Shown here: piece by piece, positions 1 through 11,838 of the stretch
Position numbering within the stretch: the stretch's first letter is position 1
Layout of the letters: each line of letters opens with the position of its first letter
DNA from: Pseudorasbora parva
Taxonomy: Eukaryota; Chordata; Actinopteri; Cypriniformes; Gobionidae
Length of the DNA stretch: 64,000 nt
Assembly (NCBI RefSeq): GCF_024679245.1
Contig: NC_090191.1
Coordinates: forward strand, 41,091,524 to 41,155,523
Reading direction: 5' to 3'
Program-made: the position numbers and the translations under genes
The notes under the pieces: generated by a model
What the model saw: only the letters and a program-made list of their open reading frames with translations
Told to the model about the DNA's origin: nothing
Database searches by the model: none

Positions 1-257
1 TAATTCAAAACTATACATTTAAAATTTTATTATGAAAGAACAACTTTTAATTTAAGTGAGCTTAAAACTATCTTAACATAAACCCATTATAATAAATGTC
101 ATATTTACCTGTGGCCTTCATGTATAATCAATAATTGAATAAAATTATGAAACACTTTACAGTCTTACCTGCATAAATTATAAATTGAATATAGAATATA
201 AAAATATATTTAAAATGTATATAAATATAAAATTTTAAATATATATTAAAGCAAGTT

Positions 258-1852
258 CCCTTTCATTCAGTCACTCCGAGAAACGTCAGTGACTGACGAA
301 TGGGGGTTTCGCCTAGAAGCCAGAAAACGCCCAATGGCAGTGCCAATGCCATGGGCATGCAAAATTTGCATAATGTAACTCCGCCCCACCACGTGGGTAC
401 ATAAGGAAGTATGCTGACATGATCGCATTATGTTTCTGCTCTGGAGCCGAGAGCATCTCTTCACTCCTGCAAGCCTGAATTCTGAAGTCCTCTCTTCAGT
501 CTTCGAGACGAGCGGTTCTCCAGGGTGTTGGTGTAACGCGCTTTCCAGCGATCTCACATTGCCTGCCTGCTGATATGTGCATTGATCTGCAACAGCTGTG
601 GGTGTTTTCCCACTGCACTTCGGCACTCTGCAGAGCTTTCCTCTCACAAAAAGAGCTTGCGTGTGGCATGTCTTTTTCAAGACGGTTTGTCCGCGCACTT
701 CCGGGTTCGATCGATATCCGTTGCTGTCTTTGGGCGCATTCACTGCTCGACGTGTTTGGGCTTCAGCACGTTCGGGCAGTGTTTGTGGATGTGCTGTGTT
801 CCCTCTGTGGGACCATGACCATTGCGATGTTGTGGTCGAGACTCAATGAGCCAGGCAATGTCCACAGCTGTGGTCCGGGAAAGACACCTGGCCTTACCTG
901 GTTGATGTGGGTAGGCTAAGCAAGCCCACAGTAATGGACCAAGCTCAGATGTCTTCACTTGCTCGTCATTCCACTCCTCAGATTGGATACGTGCGATATT
1001 TTCCTCAGGTGAGCTTTCCAGAAGCCCTGAGCTCCTCCAGCACTGTCGACACCGACACAAGTAAGTCTGCCCTATCTAGCCCAGACCATTGTGTCCGGCC
1101 AGGTGCCTCCATGTGCATGGTTCCCCCTCTGAGCGACGCCCACAGGTGTATTTCTACTGTAAGCCTCCTTGAGCAGGTGCCTTCTCTTGGCAAACTTGCC
1201 ACCCCTGTGGTTAAAAATCCACCTTCGGCTGGTTCCCCAGAGTTCTTCCATATGCAGCCCCTAGCGGGTCATATGTGTATTCTCTAAGTTCTCCCTATGG
1301 GTAGGTATCTTAGCATATTTCCACCTGGAATATGCTTCCCAGTTTACCTTGGTAATCCTGTGATAGGTGGGAGTCCTTTGTCCATACTAGTCTTACGACA
1401 GGGCACTTGTGCTTACACAGAGCACTGGAAGACAGCTGAGTCGCGTGATTAAACTGGGACCCCCATTCGTCAGTCACTGACGTTACTTGGAGTGACTGAA
1501 CTAAAGGGAATGTCTTGGTTACGTATGTAACCCTTGTTCCCTGAGGACGGAATGAAGACGTAACGTCCCTCTGCCACTTCCGCTGTACCGCTGAAACGGC
1601 CGGGAGTTCAGTCTCGGCTCCGAAGCAGAAACATAATGCGATCATGTCAGCGCACTTTGTTATATGCCCATATGGTGAGGCAGAGTTACGCTATGCAAAT
1701 TCCGAATGCCCATGGCATTGCCATTGGCCGTTTTCTAGATCTCGAAGATCATTGGCTTCTAGGCAAAACCCCCATTCGTCAGTCACTGACATTACGTCTC
1801 GATTCCCTCCTCAGGGAACGAGGGTTACATACGTAACCAAGACGTTTTCTCT
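258..1852. mobile_element. DIRS-type retrotransposon remnant with inverted ends
   Basis: The left end (258-308, starting TTCCCTTTCATTCAGTCACT) reappears inverted at about 1,463-1,512. A further inverted copy of the left portion lies at 1,610-1,790 (shared GACTGACGAATGGGGG and CATAATGCGATCATGTCAG). The motif GTTACGTATGTAACC and its variant occur near 1,517 and 1,826. Inverted termini and internal complementary copies of the ends are a DIRS trait. The interior (about 430-1,450) has only short overlapping open frames and no recognisable reverse transcriptase or recombinase, so this is probably a terminal or deleted copy. Confidence 0.6.
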
Positions 1853-2173
1853 TTTATTTTTGTTGTGATAAACATTAATGACAGACATCATTAGTGCTGC
1901 TGTGACTTAAGGATCTGATGCGAATCTGACGTAGTCTCATTTTAAAAATCTCAGACAAAACAGATGCTGCGTTAATTGAGTTATATATTTTTAACGTGTT
2001 AACTTAAAAAAAAAAATAATTGCATGAATTAATGCACTAATTTTTACAGCACTGATATATTAATATACAGCAGTGGCCAAAGTGATGTCTGGCTTAAAAA
2101 AATCAACATCTTCCTATCCACCTTTATATGAACATTATTTAAAAAGTGTTCAAAATGTTTTCAAGTCAATTGT

Positions 2174-3694
2174 TTTAAAGGTCCCATGGCATGACATTTT
2201 TATTTTATTCATTTTATTTTTGTTTTTCAACATTAATATGAGTTCCCCTAGCCTGAATATTGTCCCCAAGTGGCTAGAAATGTTGATCGTTGTAAACCGA
2301 GTTCTGGCTCTTTCTCTGCGTTTGAGAAAATGAGCTCAGACGAGCTGATCTTGAATTCTCCCGTTATGACGTCATAACAGAAAACGTTTCCTCCCCTTCC
2401 TCTGCTTTTCCCGCTCAGAGAATTAGTTAAATTTAATTTAGTTTATCAGTCGCGATGTCAGCACAGGCTTTACTATATGGATTGGACAGCACCGCCACAA
2501 ACATTGAGTAACAGTGTTCATTAACTCCTTACCAGTCAAAGATCGTATACGGCCTCAGATTACTGATGTCAGCATTCATTGCACGTTAAAATATAACATA
2601 ACTCTCAAGTGCTGGCTTTCTAAATATATATTGGTTATTTGTATACTCGGAATAACGTATGAGCAGCTATCTTTTTACTATGAGTATGTCTAAATGCTTC
2701 ATTTGCCAAATCAGGGTGTGACAGGCAAGGGGTTAATGCCTGATCTGGGATCAGTGATTTCTGATGTGTAGCTTATCATTCAAGTTCACACAGACTTTCT
2801 TTCTAAGTCGTTTAATACTGTCAGTCCCGCCGCTGGCCGTCTTGATAAATCATTGAATCAAGCCGGTGACTAGAATGATCAACTTCACGTCGTTTCTGTT
2901 AGTAGCATGAAACAAATCTGTTATTTAAATGATTAAACTTCAGAGAGCGATTAAAGGACACTCTTTATGATGTTCGGATCTGTCAATCACACGTGTCACT
3001 TGTCCAAACTGCCGTTTGAATGACGCTGTTAAACTGCTCAACTGAAGCTCTTACTGTATTCATGTCGAAGTCGTGTTTGTTGTTAGTTGTGGTGAAGCAT
3101 TTTGTGAGCAAAATAACGTTGCAAAGTTCACTCGTGTTCATTCAGAGCTCTCAGATACAAACAAAATAAACTCGCGCTCACATCGCTCTCAACAACTCGG
3201 TACAAAAATACTTTCTCAGCAATCTTTTCTCAGCTCTCCATCTCTCTCTGTCTGGACTGGCAGTGCTGCTAAACCACGCCCCCCTTTAAACCACGCCCCC
3301 TCCGCCACATAATCTCATTTTAAATGCAAAGATGTCAGCCAATCACAGCAGAGGGCGTTTTCACAGACGTACAGAGCATTCAAGCCAGAGGGCTAATATC
3401 AGTATAGAAAAAATGGCTTTTATTTCTAAATTATGATTTTTTTCTAATGTACACTCTAAAAAATACTGTTTAAAGTTGGGTTAAAAATGGACAAACCCAG
3501 AAATTGGGTTGTTTGAACCCAGTGAATGGACCCATTCAAACAACCCAATTTCTGGGTTTGTCCATTTTCAACCCAACTTGGGTTGTTTTTAACCCAGCAT
3601 TTTTTTTAGAGTGTAAAAACCATACTAACAATATAAGTACACCCCAGGAAACATTATAAAATAATACAAAAATCCATGCCATGGGACCTTTAAA
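2174..3694. mobile_element. Non-autonomous DNA transposon with terminal inverted repeats
   Basis: The left end reads TTTAAAGGTCCCATGGCATG (from 2,174). The right end reads its complement, with CCATGCCATGGGACCTTTAAA ending at 3,694. No transposase is visible in the 1.5 kb between. A second, palindromic MITE is nested at 3,451-3,614. The element sits inside the first coding intron of gene A0, since intron-like sequence resumes at about 3,700. Confidence 0.65.
3451..3614. repeat. Nested palindromic MITE
   Basis: The ends are ACACTCTAAAAAATACTG and its near complement ending AGAGTGT. Almost the whole 164 bp is self-complementary, with CCCAGAAATTGGGTTGTTTG on one arm and CAAACAACCCAATTTCTGGG on the other. 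It would fold into one long hairpin. Elements of this kind with CCCAA-rich arms are common in fish. Confidence 0.75.
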
Positions 3695-4386
3695 TGTGAA
3701 AACACAATGAAACATGACAAATGTTGCATAGTGATCTAAAACCTGTAAAACCTGTAGTTTGCTTTTGTTTTTGCCAAATAATTGTCAGATAAATATTGTA
3801 ACCAAATTTAGTGTTTTGTTCTTCCCTCATATTTAAAATATTTAAAAATATATATTTAAAACAAAAATTCCCTCCAGACCTGTGCATAAGTCACAGAAAA
3901 CATTTTTCTTTCAGATTAATCTATTTCTCGATGATTCTGCCTCGTTTGTCATCAATTAGTTAATTATTCAGTTTTTGATGGCCTCTTTTAATAATTTTAC
4001 ATTTTTTGCAATACACACACTACATATTTCAAATGTAGCAAATATTTCTATTTATTTCCCCTAAAAACACATCATCATCATCATCCCACATATTGTATTT
4101 AAAATTATTTGCACATTGTTCTTAAGGGGGGCATCTTCCCTCATCTTACAAAACACACACGTCATGTGAAATATGAACTTTAATATATGGACATTATAGA
4201 CAAACACTAGTCCAGGTAAAATCATGTTAACTTGTGCTATGCTTAATTAAAGAGATCTATATCATAATTACACAGAGAATGTCATTAATATAAAAAAACT
4301 GTTACATTTTCGCAAAGCAAAACATATTTTGTTTTCTTTTGCTCATATGCTCATCAATGTATGATATAAGTGTTTATAATCCTCAC

Positions 4387-4720
4387 CCCAGTGAATGAGC
4401 AGAGCAGACAGAAACACCAGAGCAATGCTTGACATGATGTCAACCAGAATCTGATAATTGATCAAATGTCTGAAAGTCGTTCTTGTGATCTGGTGAAAGA
4501 AAAAAAAATTGAGAAATCTTTCAAATATGACCTTCAAATATGTACAGTATTTATTTTATCTGATGCTGACTTAAGAAAATGACATATAAAAATGCATGCA
4601 CTTCTTGACTAAAGGTAGTAAAGTCAGTCTTACCTGGTGAGCGGATGATTTCATCTGATAATGTGATGAAGAAAACTCAATACTTTTATAGATTCCATAT
4701 GGTGGGCAGGTGCAGTAGTT
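4387..4720 (-). CDS. CTLD gene A0, 5' exons only (partial gene)
   Basis: The coding part is 4,387-4,435: ATG at 4,435 gives MSSIALVFLSALLIHW plus one base, then a GTGAGG donor. This is a short hydrophobic signal-peptide exon ending in phase 1. Upstream, a non-coding exon starts at 4,634 behind a GTAAGA donor, with a TATA box at 4,684-4,690. Gene A4 carries nearly the same leader at 27,675-27,723 and A2 at 15,622-15,670. The CTLD exons that should follow are not in this window; the intron appears to run to the left edge. Whether the gene is functional cannot be judged. By family the product would be a secreted multi-CTLD protein. Confidence 0.6.
4684..4690 (-). promoter_or_regulatory. TATA box of gene A0
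   Basis: TATAAAA on the minus strand in the context ATCTATAAAAGTATTGAG. The same context precedes A2 and A4. It lies about 50 bp upstream of the donor of the non-coding exon, so transcription probably starts near 4,655-4,660. Confidence 0.65.
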
Positions 4721-6929
4721 AATCAGTAGCTGAGCTTCACTTGGGTGTTATACAGCACATCAGTAATATTCAGTGATGTGCGCATGTTTAGGGACATCAC
4801 TATTAATCACCGATCCGTTTATGCGTTTGATTAAGCTCAGTGTTTAGGGACAATAAAATGGTGGTGCCACAAAAGAAGAAAAATGGTAATTCAGTGGTTA
4901 ATAAAGTTGTTTGTGTCTATTAATGGTCCTAATGTGATGTGCTTGTGGTGTGAATGTTAAATTCTCAGAAGTATGATAGTTTGAAAAGTAAATGACAATG
5001 ATGTGTACATTAAATAAATAAACCCTTGACGTCATATTGGAAGGTGCACTCTGACATCAGGGCACATTTCTATGCCCTTTCTGTTTTGTGGACTTACAAT
5101 GGTTCTTTTTGATTCAAGTGTATTCTTTTTCTTATGCATTTTCTATCCCTATTTTAATTCCTTTCTATGTAAAGCACTTTGAATTGCCATTGTGTATGAA
5201 ATGTGCTATATAAATAAACTTGCCACTTGCCAAGTGGGCCATTAGTCTGGGCTGATATAGAATATAGGCAACATAATTTTACTATAATTTATTCTTCATA
5301 TATATTTACGTAGCAACGGACTGGCTCACATTGTCCAGCGGCCCACCTGAAAAACTCCCAGTGCTCCAGATGGCCAATCCACCCCAGACTTTATATATAT
5401 AGGAAGACTGTGGACTGCATACTTATGAATGGGAGAAAGTGCAAAGCCAAAAAAAAAAATCATGTTTCGAGTATTTATTAACTACATTTATTCAGAGACA
5501 GTTGTTGTCAGATTTCATTGGGGATTTCAAATATGAAATTTAATCGTACACTTTGTAAAAATAAAAATAAAAAAAAACTGTAATAAATGTAAAAAATTCC
5601 ATTAACTGATCACTCTTTTTTCAGTTAGCCAAATTGAATTTCTGTGAATTTGGCCAACTAAATTTTTTAGATGTGATCAGTCACAAGAAAATCTTAAATT
5701 GGGGCCTGATTTTTTTTATTTTTTTTATTGTAAGCTTGGCGAACAGTATTGGAGAATTTGATGTTTCTCCATTAAAAGAGATAGCAGCTGCACTTGCATG
5801 ACTCGTGTCAAAGATGGTCGCCGAGTGAAATGACATGTCTTAAAGGGACTTTGTACTACACACTACACATAGATTATGAGCAGTGCAGACACTTCTTCTT
5901 CCATTAAACAATAAATTCAAATCTGCATTTTGAATAAGTAAAAAACCTCCTCCTGATCCTCAGAGCCTGCTTTCATTCATTCAGTGTTTGCATAAACATA
6001 TTACCTTACTCAAATATCAGTATAATCTATATTATGTTTGTACACGCTCGGGTTCTGTAATGTCCTGTTCTGATGAGCTGATGAGTTAAGCACAAAAATA
6101 GAAAGAAAACCCAACAAAGGACATGTTCCTGGCTTGCTGAAAGAGGACATTATGGGCTGTCAATCCTCCAAAGAGAACTTGAGGTAAAATATAGTTTGTT
6201 TATATGAAATATTTAGTTATTAGCCAGTAGTAAAAGCTTGCCACCACAACGTATTTGTAAAACATCTTTTAAGCTTACATTCCAGTAACGTTACTCACCG
6301 GGTTCCTGAATGGCTTCCGCTATCGTTCCCCAGCATTTTTATTATTTAGTTGTGGTAGTCCGTCGATGACACATCGTACAGGCAGGAGTACTGTTGCCAC
6401 AACTCCACGAACCTTTCCTCCATTGTATAATTCCACCTAAAGTTAGCCGTTATCTCTCATGCGTTTCGCCGTGTTTGAAAGCTGTGTGCGAAAACTGTCT
6501 GTGCTCCGGTTGCTCAGCGTCACACGTGACAGAAGCCGTCATGAAGGACCGCAAATTTTTTTTAACATGCTAGTCTTTCTGTCATGACGTCGTGAACTAT
6601 CGCAGATGCGGATTCGGTTGTCGTATACTATGACACACTCTACGAGATGAAACGATCGATTCTTGCCAAATTTTGGCTAATATTGTGTAGTCTGAACCAG
6701 GCATTAACGTCCACAAAACCAAGATAAAACGTTTCTAACACATTTAAAAATATATATTGACTCAATGAGGCCGTTAGAAAAACATACTTAGAAACATTTT
6801 TGGTCACACTTTTCTTTAACAATTGACTTATTGTGTCCATGTTGTATTTCAAAACACTTGTGCTGCTGAGGTATGATACGGGTAAGTGTAGGACAGGCCA
6901 TGGTATGGGTAGGATAAGGGTTAGTTAAG
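4721..6929. other. Upstream flank of A0, repeat-rich, no gene seen
   Basis: Bases 4,740-4,960 match 27,940-28,190 upstream of A4. Bases 5,155-5,222 (GTAAAGCACTTTGAATTGCC then ATATAAATAAACTTG) resemble the 3' tail of fish LINE/SINE elements. Bases 5,500-5,870 match 30,000-30,150, and 6,835-6,930 matches 30,870-30,970, which supports block duplication. I see no gene. Confidence 0.55.
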
Positions 6930-7522
6930 GTGTCCTAATATTGTGTTGGTCCCCCTTTTGCAGCCAAAATAGCCCTGACCCTTTGAGGCATGGACTCCAC
7001 TAGACCCCTGAAGGTGTGCGGTGGTATCTGGAACCAAAATGTTAGTAGTAGATAAGTTGAGATGTGGGGCCTCCATGAATCGGACTTGACATTTGTGCTT
7101 TGTGTCAGGAGCATTATCCTGCTGGAAGAGCCACAGCCACCAGAATACCGTTTCCATGAAAGGCTGAACATGGTCTCAGCAATGCTTAGGTAGGTGGAGC
7201 GTGTCAAAGTAACATCCACATGGATGGAGGACCCAAGGTTTCCCAGCAGAACATTGGCCAAAGCATCACACTGCCTCCGCCGGCTCGCCTTCTTCCCATA
7301 GTGCATCCTGGGGCCATGTGTTCCTTGGAGCACTTTTGATAGATACTGACCCCTGCAGACCGGGAACAGCCCACAAGAGCTGCAGTTTTGGAGATGCTCT
7401 GACCCAGTCGTCTAGCCATAACAATTTGTTTGCCCATTGCCAATTTGCCAATTTCTCCTGCTTCTAACACATCAACTTTGAGGACAAAATGTTCACTTGC
7501 TGCCTAATATATCCCACCCACT
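6930..7522 (-). mobile_element. Decayed Tc1-like DNA transposon, block 1 copy
   Basis: Minus-strand frames carry a transposase helix-turn-helix segment ([19 protein letters not shown], about 7,330-7,410), fragments such as GGGSVMLW (about 7,250), and a C-terminal stretch with QDNAP (about 7,110) and LVESMPQRVRAILAAKGG (about 6,945-7,000). These fit Tc1/mariner (IS630-type) transposases. Internal deletions and frameshifts make it non-functional. The right end reads CCTAATATATCCCACCCACT, as in the block 2 copy at 20,270. Confidence 0.7.
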
Positions 7523-8866
7523 ACGTATGTTCTAGTGAAGGGCTGTTTTTTCAGCCACTAAGATGATTCTCAATGCTAGTAAGATATCTCACTCCAGATT
7601 TATCACCCCTCTCAGTTACCCATATCAGGGTTCACAGGTTAAATAATAATAAATATGTTTTTAAGTGTCTGTTAGGGTTTTTTGAGGCCATTGGAAACTG
7701 CAGAGGAATGCGTGTTGAGATAGTCACTGTCTTTCCCGCTAGTGCAGCTTCTGTGTTGTGATTTAGAGATGGAAAAAGCCGGCCTGGATCAGGGTTCAGA
7801 GTTGTGATGGATCACAGACGCTGGCCGAGTTTGTTCTCTACATGACTGATGCTTCTGTATTTTCTCACACGGGAGACTTAGGCTGGTTGTAAACTGTGTT
7901 GCTCGTGTTATTTAATCACAGTGATCAAAGTGCATCTTTTCTACAGCCTCAGCGCTATATAGGTTTGTCAATAAGTGCAACGCTGAGTCTGCATTATGTG
8001 ATTTAAGGTCTCTGTCACACAGACCAGCATCACACATGCCCAACTTCTCTTTCTACAGCGATTTTAAAGTTATAAAGCAAGTGTGACACTGATGTAGGCT
8101 TTAATGCCCTTTTTTGTACTATAATGTGGTGTAATGCAAAATCTTGCATTTGTGATGTGTGTTCTGTAAATTTAGAGACTGAAATCTACCCAATATCTAC
8201 ATATTGACATCATTTAAAATATAACATTATATACAATCACTTAGCATGATACTCTCATTTATCAGAAGAGGGACTTTATTTGAGAAATACATTTTTATTG
8301 GCAAATTTATCATCAAAGATAAAAGATTTTTCAGTGCAATGTTTTAAACTGTGTTTAAACTTTGTTAAAATATGTAAATGTGTTAACCAAGAAAACCATA
8401 AAAATAAAAAATACTTTGAAGTTAATATTCACTGGATTTTACGTATTCTTAAACATTCTCTAAACCTGTCCATACACACATAACACACAGTAGAGTATTA
8501 GTTGCCAGTGGCTGTTATTGAAGGAAATAGTCAATGTAGTAGCCAGATTTTTTTTTCAATAAACAATTCATTTATTTATGAATTAATTAATTCATTTATA
8601 AATGTCAACATTGCTCATGACACTAATGAACTGTCAGTGTGTCTTGGTTTACTTACAGAATCACCAAGTACAAATGTTATCAACACAGTATTATCAGTAA
8701 AGGACTAAACAACTTCAGTATGAGACATAAAGATTTAAAAAAGGAGACAATAAAATAAATGAGATATACATATATAAATTAAAGAAGCAACAGGAACACT
8801 AAGGAAAGCTTTATCAAAGAGCTACAAGCGGTAAGACATTCACTGTTGAATATGATAAACCAAATA
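7523..8866. other. 3' flank of gene B1
   Basis: Bases 7,530-7,620 match 20,450-20,540 after the block 2 Tc1 copy. Bases 8,512-8,550 (GTTATTGAAGGAAATAGTCA) are shared with 13,793, 24,657 and 37,025 near the 3' ends of other CTLD genes. TTTATTTATG near 8,570 could be a minus-strand polyadenylation signal. No coding region seen. Confidence 0.45.
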
Positions 8867-10388
8867 TCACTTCCTCTCACATAAAACTCTCAAGTTAATT
8901 CTGCAGTCTTTATCACTCCATTTGTATTGACCGTCCGCCTCCTTCTCTATGGCACCGCAGTGCTCGGAAATCTGATGTTTTGGTTGACTTCCTCCTTTCC
9001 AGTTGGTCCAGTTTCCCATATTAAGCCCATTGGTCCAAATCCAGAATCCAAAAAGTCGGCTCTGTCTAAGCCCCACCCACACTGGCCCAGAGATATTCCT
9101 GCTTTTTAACTCTCGCTCCGTTTCTATCTGATCATTCTCAGACTGAATGGAGAGGAGTCCAGAATAGTTACTGTTGCAAAAATCCAGAGCTTCCTCCCAG
9201 GACATTTTATTCTCACTGACATGAATGAAGCTTTCTGAGGAAAAATAAAAAATAAATTCAATTAAATTATTTGATATGGTAGTCCTGGACATGCAGTATA
9301 TCGAAGCATAAAGAATTGTTTTAACTTACTGTAGCAGAGAGCATAACAATTCTGGACATTTATTTTGAACCACAACACATACGGTTGTATTGAGAGATAT
9401 GGAAAACATCCTTTTTTCTTGAGCTGAATATCATCTGTGCAATTAGAGTGTCCACCATCAAGCCAGTAAAGGCTGTGATTATATTGGAGGCCGATCGAGA
9501 AAGAGTCTCTCCCATTTACTGCTTCCTTCACTAGATCATTCAACGTCTCATTACTGATCGTGACTAAATCTGTGTGATTCTTTCTGCAGGACAGCTGAGC
9601 CTCAGTCCAGTTTTTGCTTTGAATTATTAAACTGTAGTTGTATGATTGTTGCCCCGGATCTGTATCAATACAAGAATGGACAATAATTTTACTCACAATA
9701 TTTAGACATTTATAAGATATAAACAGCTCAGGGATCATTACCTTGATAATGACACATGAAGTACATTTTTGTTGAAGTACATTTGAAACACTCCCATCTT
9801 CCTTTAGTGTTTATAGCACCACAGCAGTTTTCCTCAGTAATATTAAAAGTGCCGCTGTAATTGGTGAATGTGACAGAATAACCATTTGACCATTTACAGC
9901 TGCTGGCATTAATCCAACCACTATTCTCATCACTCTGACTATTATTGAGAATATTAACTAACTCCTTATTCTCTTCTTCATTATAGATTGTGGCGAGGTC
10001 AGTGTAGTTTTTTCTGCAAGCATTTCGTGCTTCATTTATACTCATTGTTGTATCGATCAAGTGGAAGCTTCTCAGTCGGCCTGTAGCATTTAAAAGGGGA
10101 ACACCTGAGAAGAGATGTTCAGTTTTCAGTCAAATACTGTAGACATCATCTCGACTGGATGAGCATTCATATCTTTCAAAAACATTTACCAGTGAAACTT
10201 TGAAAAATCAAATGTAACAAACGGAGAATGTAGACTAGTGCTCGCCTTGTAAAATTAAAAAGATCTATAATATCTTAATAAAATAATAAAATACTTAAGA
10301 CATTTTTAACATGTATACAATTTTTTTTTAATAAAGACTGGATTCCATACTCACCCCAGAGAAGAAACAGGACAGATAGACGTGCCAT
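8867..10388 (-). CDS. CTLD gene B1, secreted triple C-type lectin-domain protein (intact)
   Basis: Predicted CDS: 10,388-10,355 (leader), 10,104-9,742 (CTLD1), 9,659-9,330 (CTLD2), 9,234-8,867 (CTLD3). The parts total 1,095 nt and encode 364 aa without internal stops. All introns are GT-AG and phase 1. Residues 1-20 form a signal peptide around MARLSVLFLLWG. CTLD1 spans residues 12-132, CTLD2 133-242 and CTLD3 243-364. Typical CTLD features are visible: WIN/FSIGL/VWVGL core strands, paired cysteines, and WSDKDC with a terminal LCERK. CTLD1 and CTLD2 lack QPD/EPN and WND calcium-sugar motifs; CTLD3 has QPK and WSD in their place. There is no membrane segment, so the product is probably secreted. 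A non-coding 5' exon starts at 10,798 behind a GTAAGAA donor. The exact ligand and orthologue are unknown; it resembles mannose-receptor-like or CLEC20-like fish lectins. Confidence 0.85.
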
Positions 10389-11838
10389 GGTAATCTTAGT
10401 TCATTTTTAATCAGAATCTTATATTTTGTTGAATGACGTGGTGAAAAATGTTTATTGTTTAGTCTGTTGAATCAAAGAGTTTGACGGATCAGTGGATTTG
10501 AGGAAATAGAAAACAGAACTAGTATGAGAGAATGCAAGAAAACAAAATTGTTTTAATAATTAATTATTTGTGATCCTCTGTTATAAACACTAAGGCTAAA
10601 GACTTCTTGTATGACATACTCAAACAGTACAATAAATTCATACACCTATAAATGTGCCCCTATAAACCGCTTCAACAAACAAACAATGACAGGCAATACG
10701 ATCAGATACTTTGCTTACACAAAACAGAATGTTAGTAATTTACAGGATAAGTAATGAAAACCGATCATAAAACAGAGAAAGAAAAGATCCTTCTTACCCG
10801 TTGATCAGGTTATTTGTTTGTGGTCCGCTGAAGGAAATGCCAGACTTATTCAAATCATGTCATAACTTTAGGATGGGCAGAGACAGACGGGCAAATTGAG
10901 TAACACAATACTGTAGGTTATTGACGATATACTTTATCATTCCATGCAATATAAACAGGCATAACACATATAAACTAATTTTCTCATGTTTATGTGTCAG
11001 ATCATCTTACTGTAGCTGATGTTTTCTGTTGTTACTCATAAAGCAGACCTGAGCCTTATAACTGAAAAGGTAGAGTTACTGTTACATAAAGTTACATAAA
11101 GCAAAATGCGCTGCAAACATGATGATTCCACAGATGCTGAAGGAAGAATGGCAGAGAGAAAATATTCAGCTTTTGACTTTGAAATGCTTTTGAAGAGAAA
11201 CTAGTTTTCATTGCATAATGTGGAGCTCAGAGCCTGCTTTCATTCTCTTTTGGAAATATTTGCATGAACATGCTACCTTAGTCAAATATTAATAACATAC
11301 AGAATGTGTCTCTGTTCAAACATTCTAGCCCTTACATTTTGCACCGACACTTTTTGAACATTTAAAAAACAAATAAAGCCAAATGGCACCCTGGTTTGTG
11401 AAAAAATAGTTTTTTTTTTTGTTGTTGTTGTTGTTGTTGCTTATTGAAAGTAAATGGTGAGGAGAAAAAAAAACTTTATATCAGAATAGGTTATCAGTCA
11501 TTTATTACTATGATACAATATATTGTTAGTCCCATTCTTCTCATCATTGAATAAATAGGCCTAAAGAAATCCACTTTAACTTCTCCTGTGTCCTTGTGTT
11601 CTGGTGGTAGAACTTTTGTCCCCATCAAAGCAAAATAATATTTTTTATTTTTTTTGGCTTTTAGTATGAATATGTCAGCCATACTGTAATATATAAGCTA
11701 ATGAGCCCTAATTCACATTTAAAAACTTACAGTCTCTCACTTCCTCCTAGCTGGGTGACTCTGTACTTCAGTTTCTCATCAGATTTCTTGTCTAATCAAA
11801 TGTTCTCTTGAATTTAAAGCACCGCCCCCTACAATAAA
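10389..11838 (-). promoter_or_regulatory. 5' intron, non-coding exon and upstream region of gene B1
   Basis: The non-coding exon starts at 10,798 and extends towards about 10,860. Bases 10,590-11,290 are nearly identical to 23,430-24,100 (B3) and similar to 39,350-39,740 (B5). No clear TATA box is visible. GAAACTAGTTTTC near 11,198-11,212 recurs upstream of B3 and B5 and is loosely like an interferon-regulated (IRF/ISRE) site; this is only a suggestion. A (GTT)n run lies at 11,420-11,440. No other gene is seen. Confidence 0.5.

Larger units (their letters stand above)
1..4386 (-). other. Long intron of CTLD gene A0, filled with transposons
   Basis: Bases 1-180 resemble 26,520-26,670, and 3,700-4,380 resembles 26,990-27,670. 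Both matching stretches lie in the intron between the leader exon and CTLD1 of gene A4. This interval therefore looks like the matching intron of gene A0, stretched by the DIRS-type element at 0.26-1.85 kb and the TIR element at 2.17-3.69 kb. No CTLD exon lies in it; those exons would be expected beyond the left edge. The remaining stretches (1-257, 1,853-2,173, 3,695-4,386) are AT-rich and show no coding signal. Confidence 0.6.

Noticed and set aside
267..1645. Overlapping open frames of 60-158 codons on both strands at 0.27-1.65 kb
   Set aside because: They lie within the inverted repeat-rich DIRS-type remnant and show no domain; frames occur on both strands of the same sequence.
8927..9109. 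Plus-strand frames opposite the CTLD3 exons (also 21,790 and 25,071)
   Set aside because: They are shadows of the conserved minus-strand exon and recur only because the exon is duplicated.
9742..10104. Membrane-anchored mannose-receptor-type protein
   Set aside because: Only three CTLDs, with no fibronectin-II or cysteine-rich domain and no transmembrane segment after CTLD3 in any of the genes.
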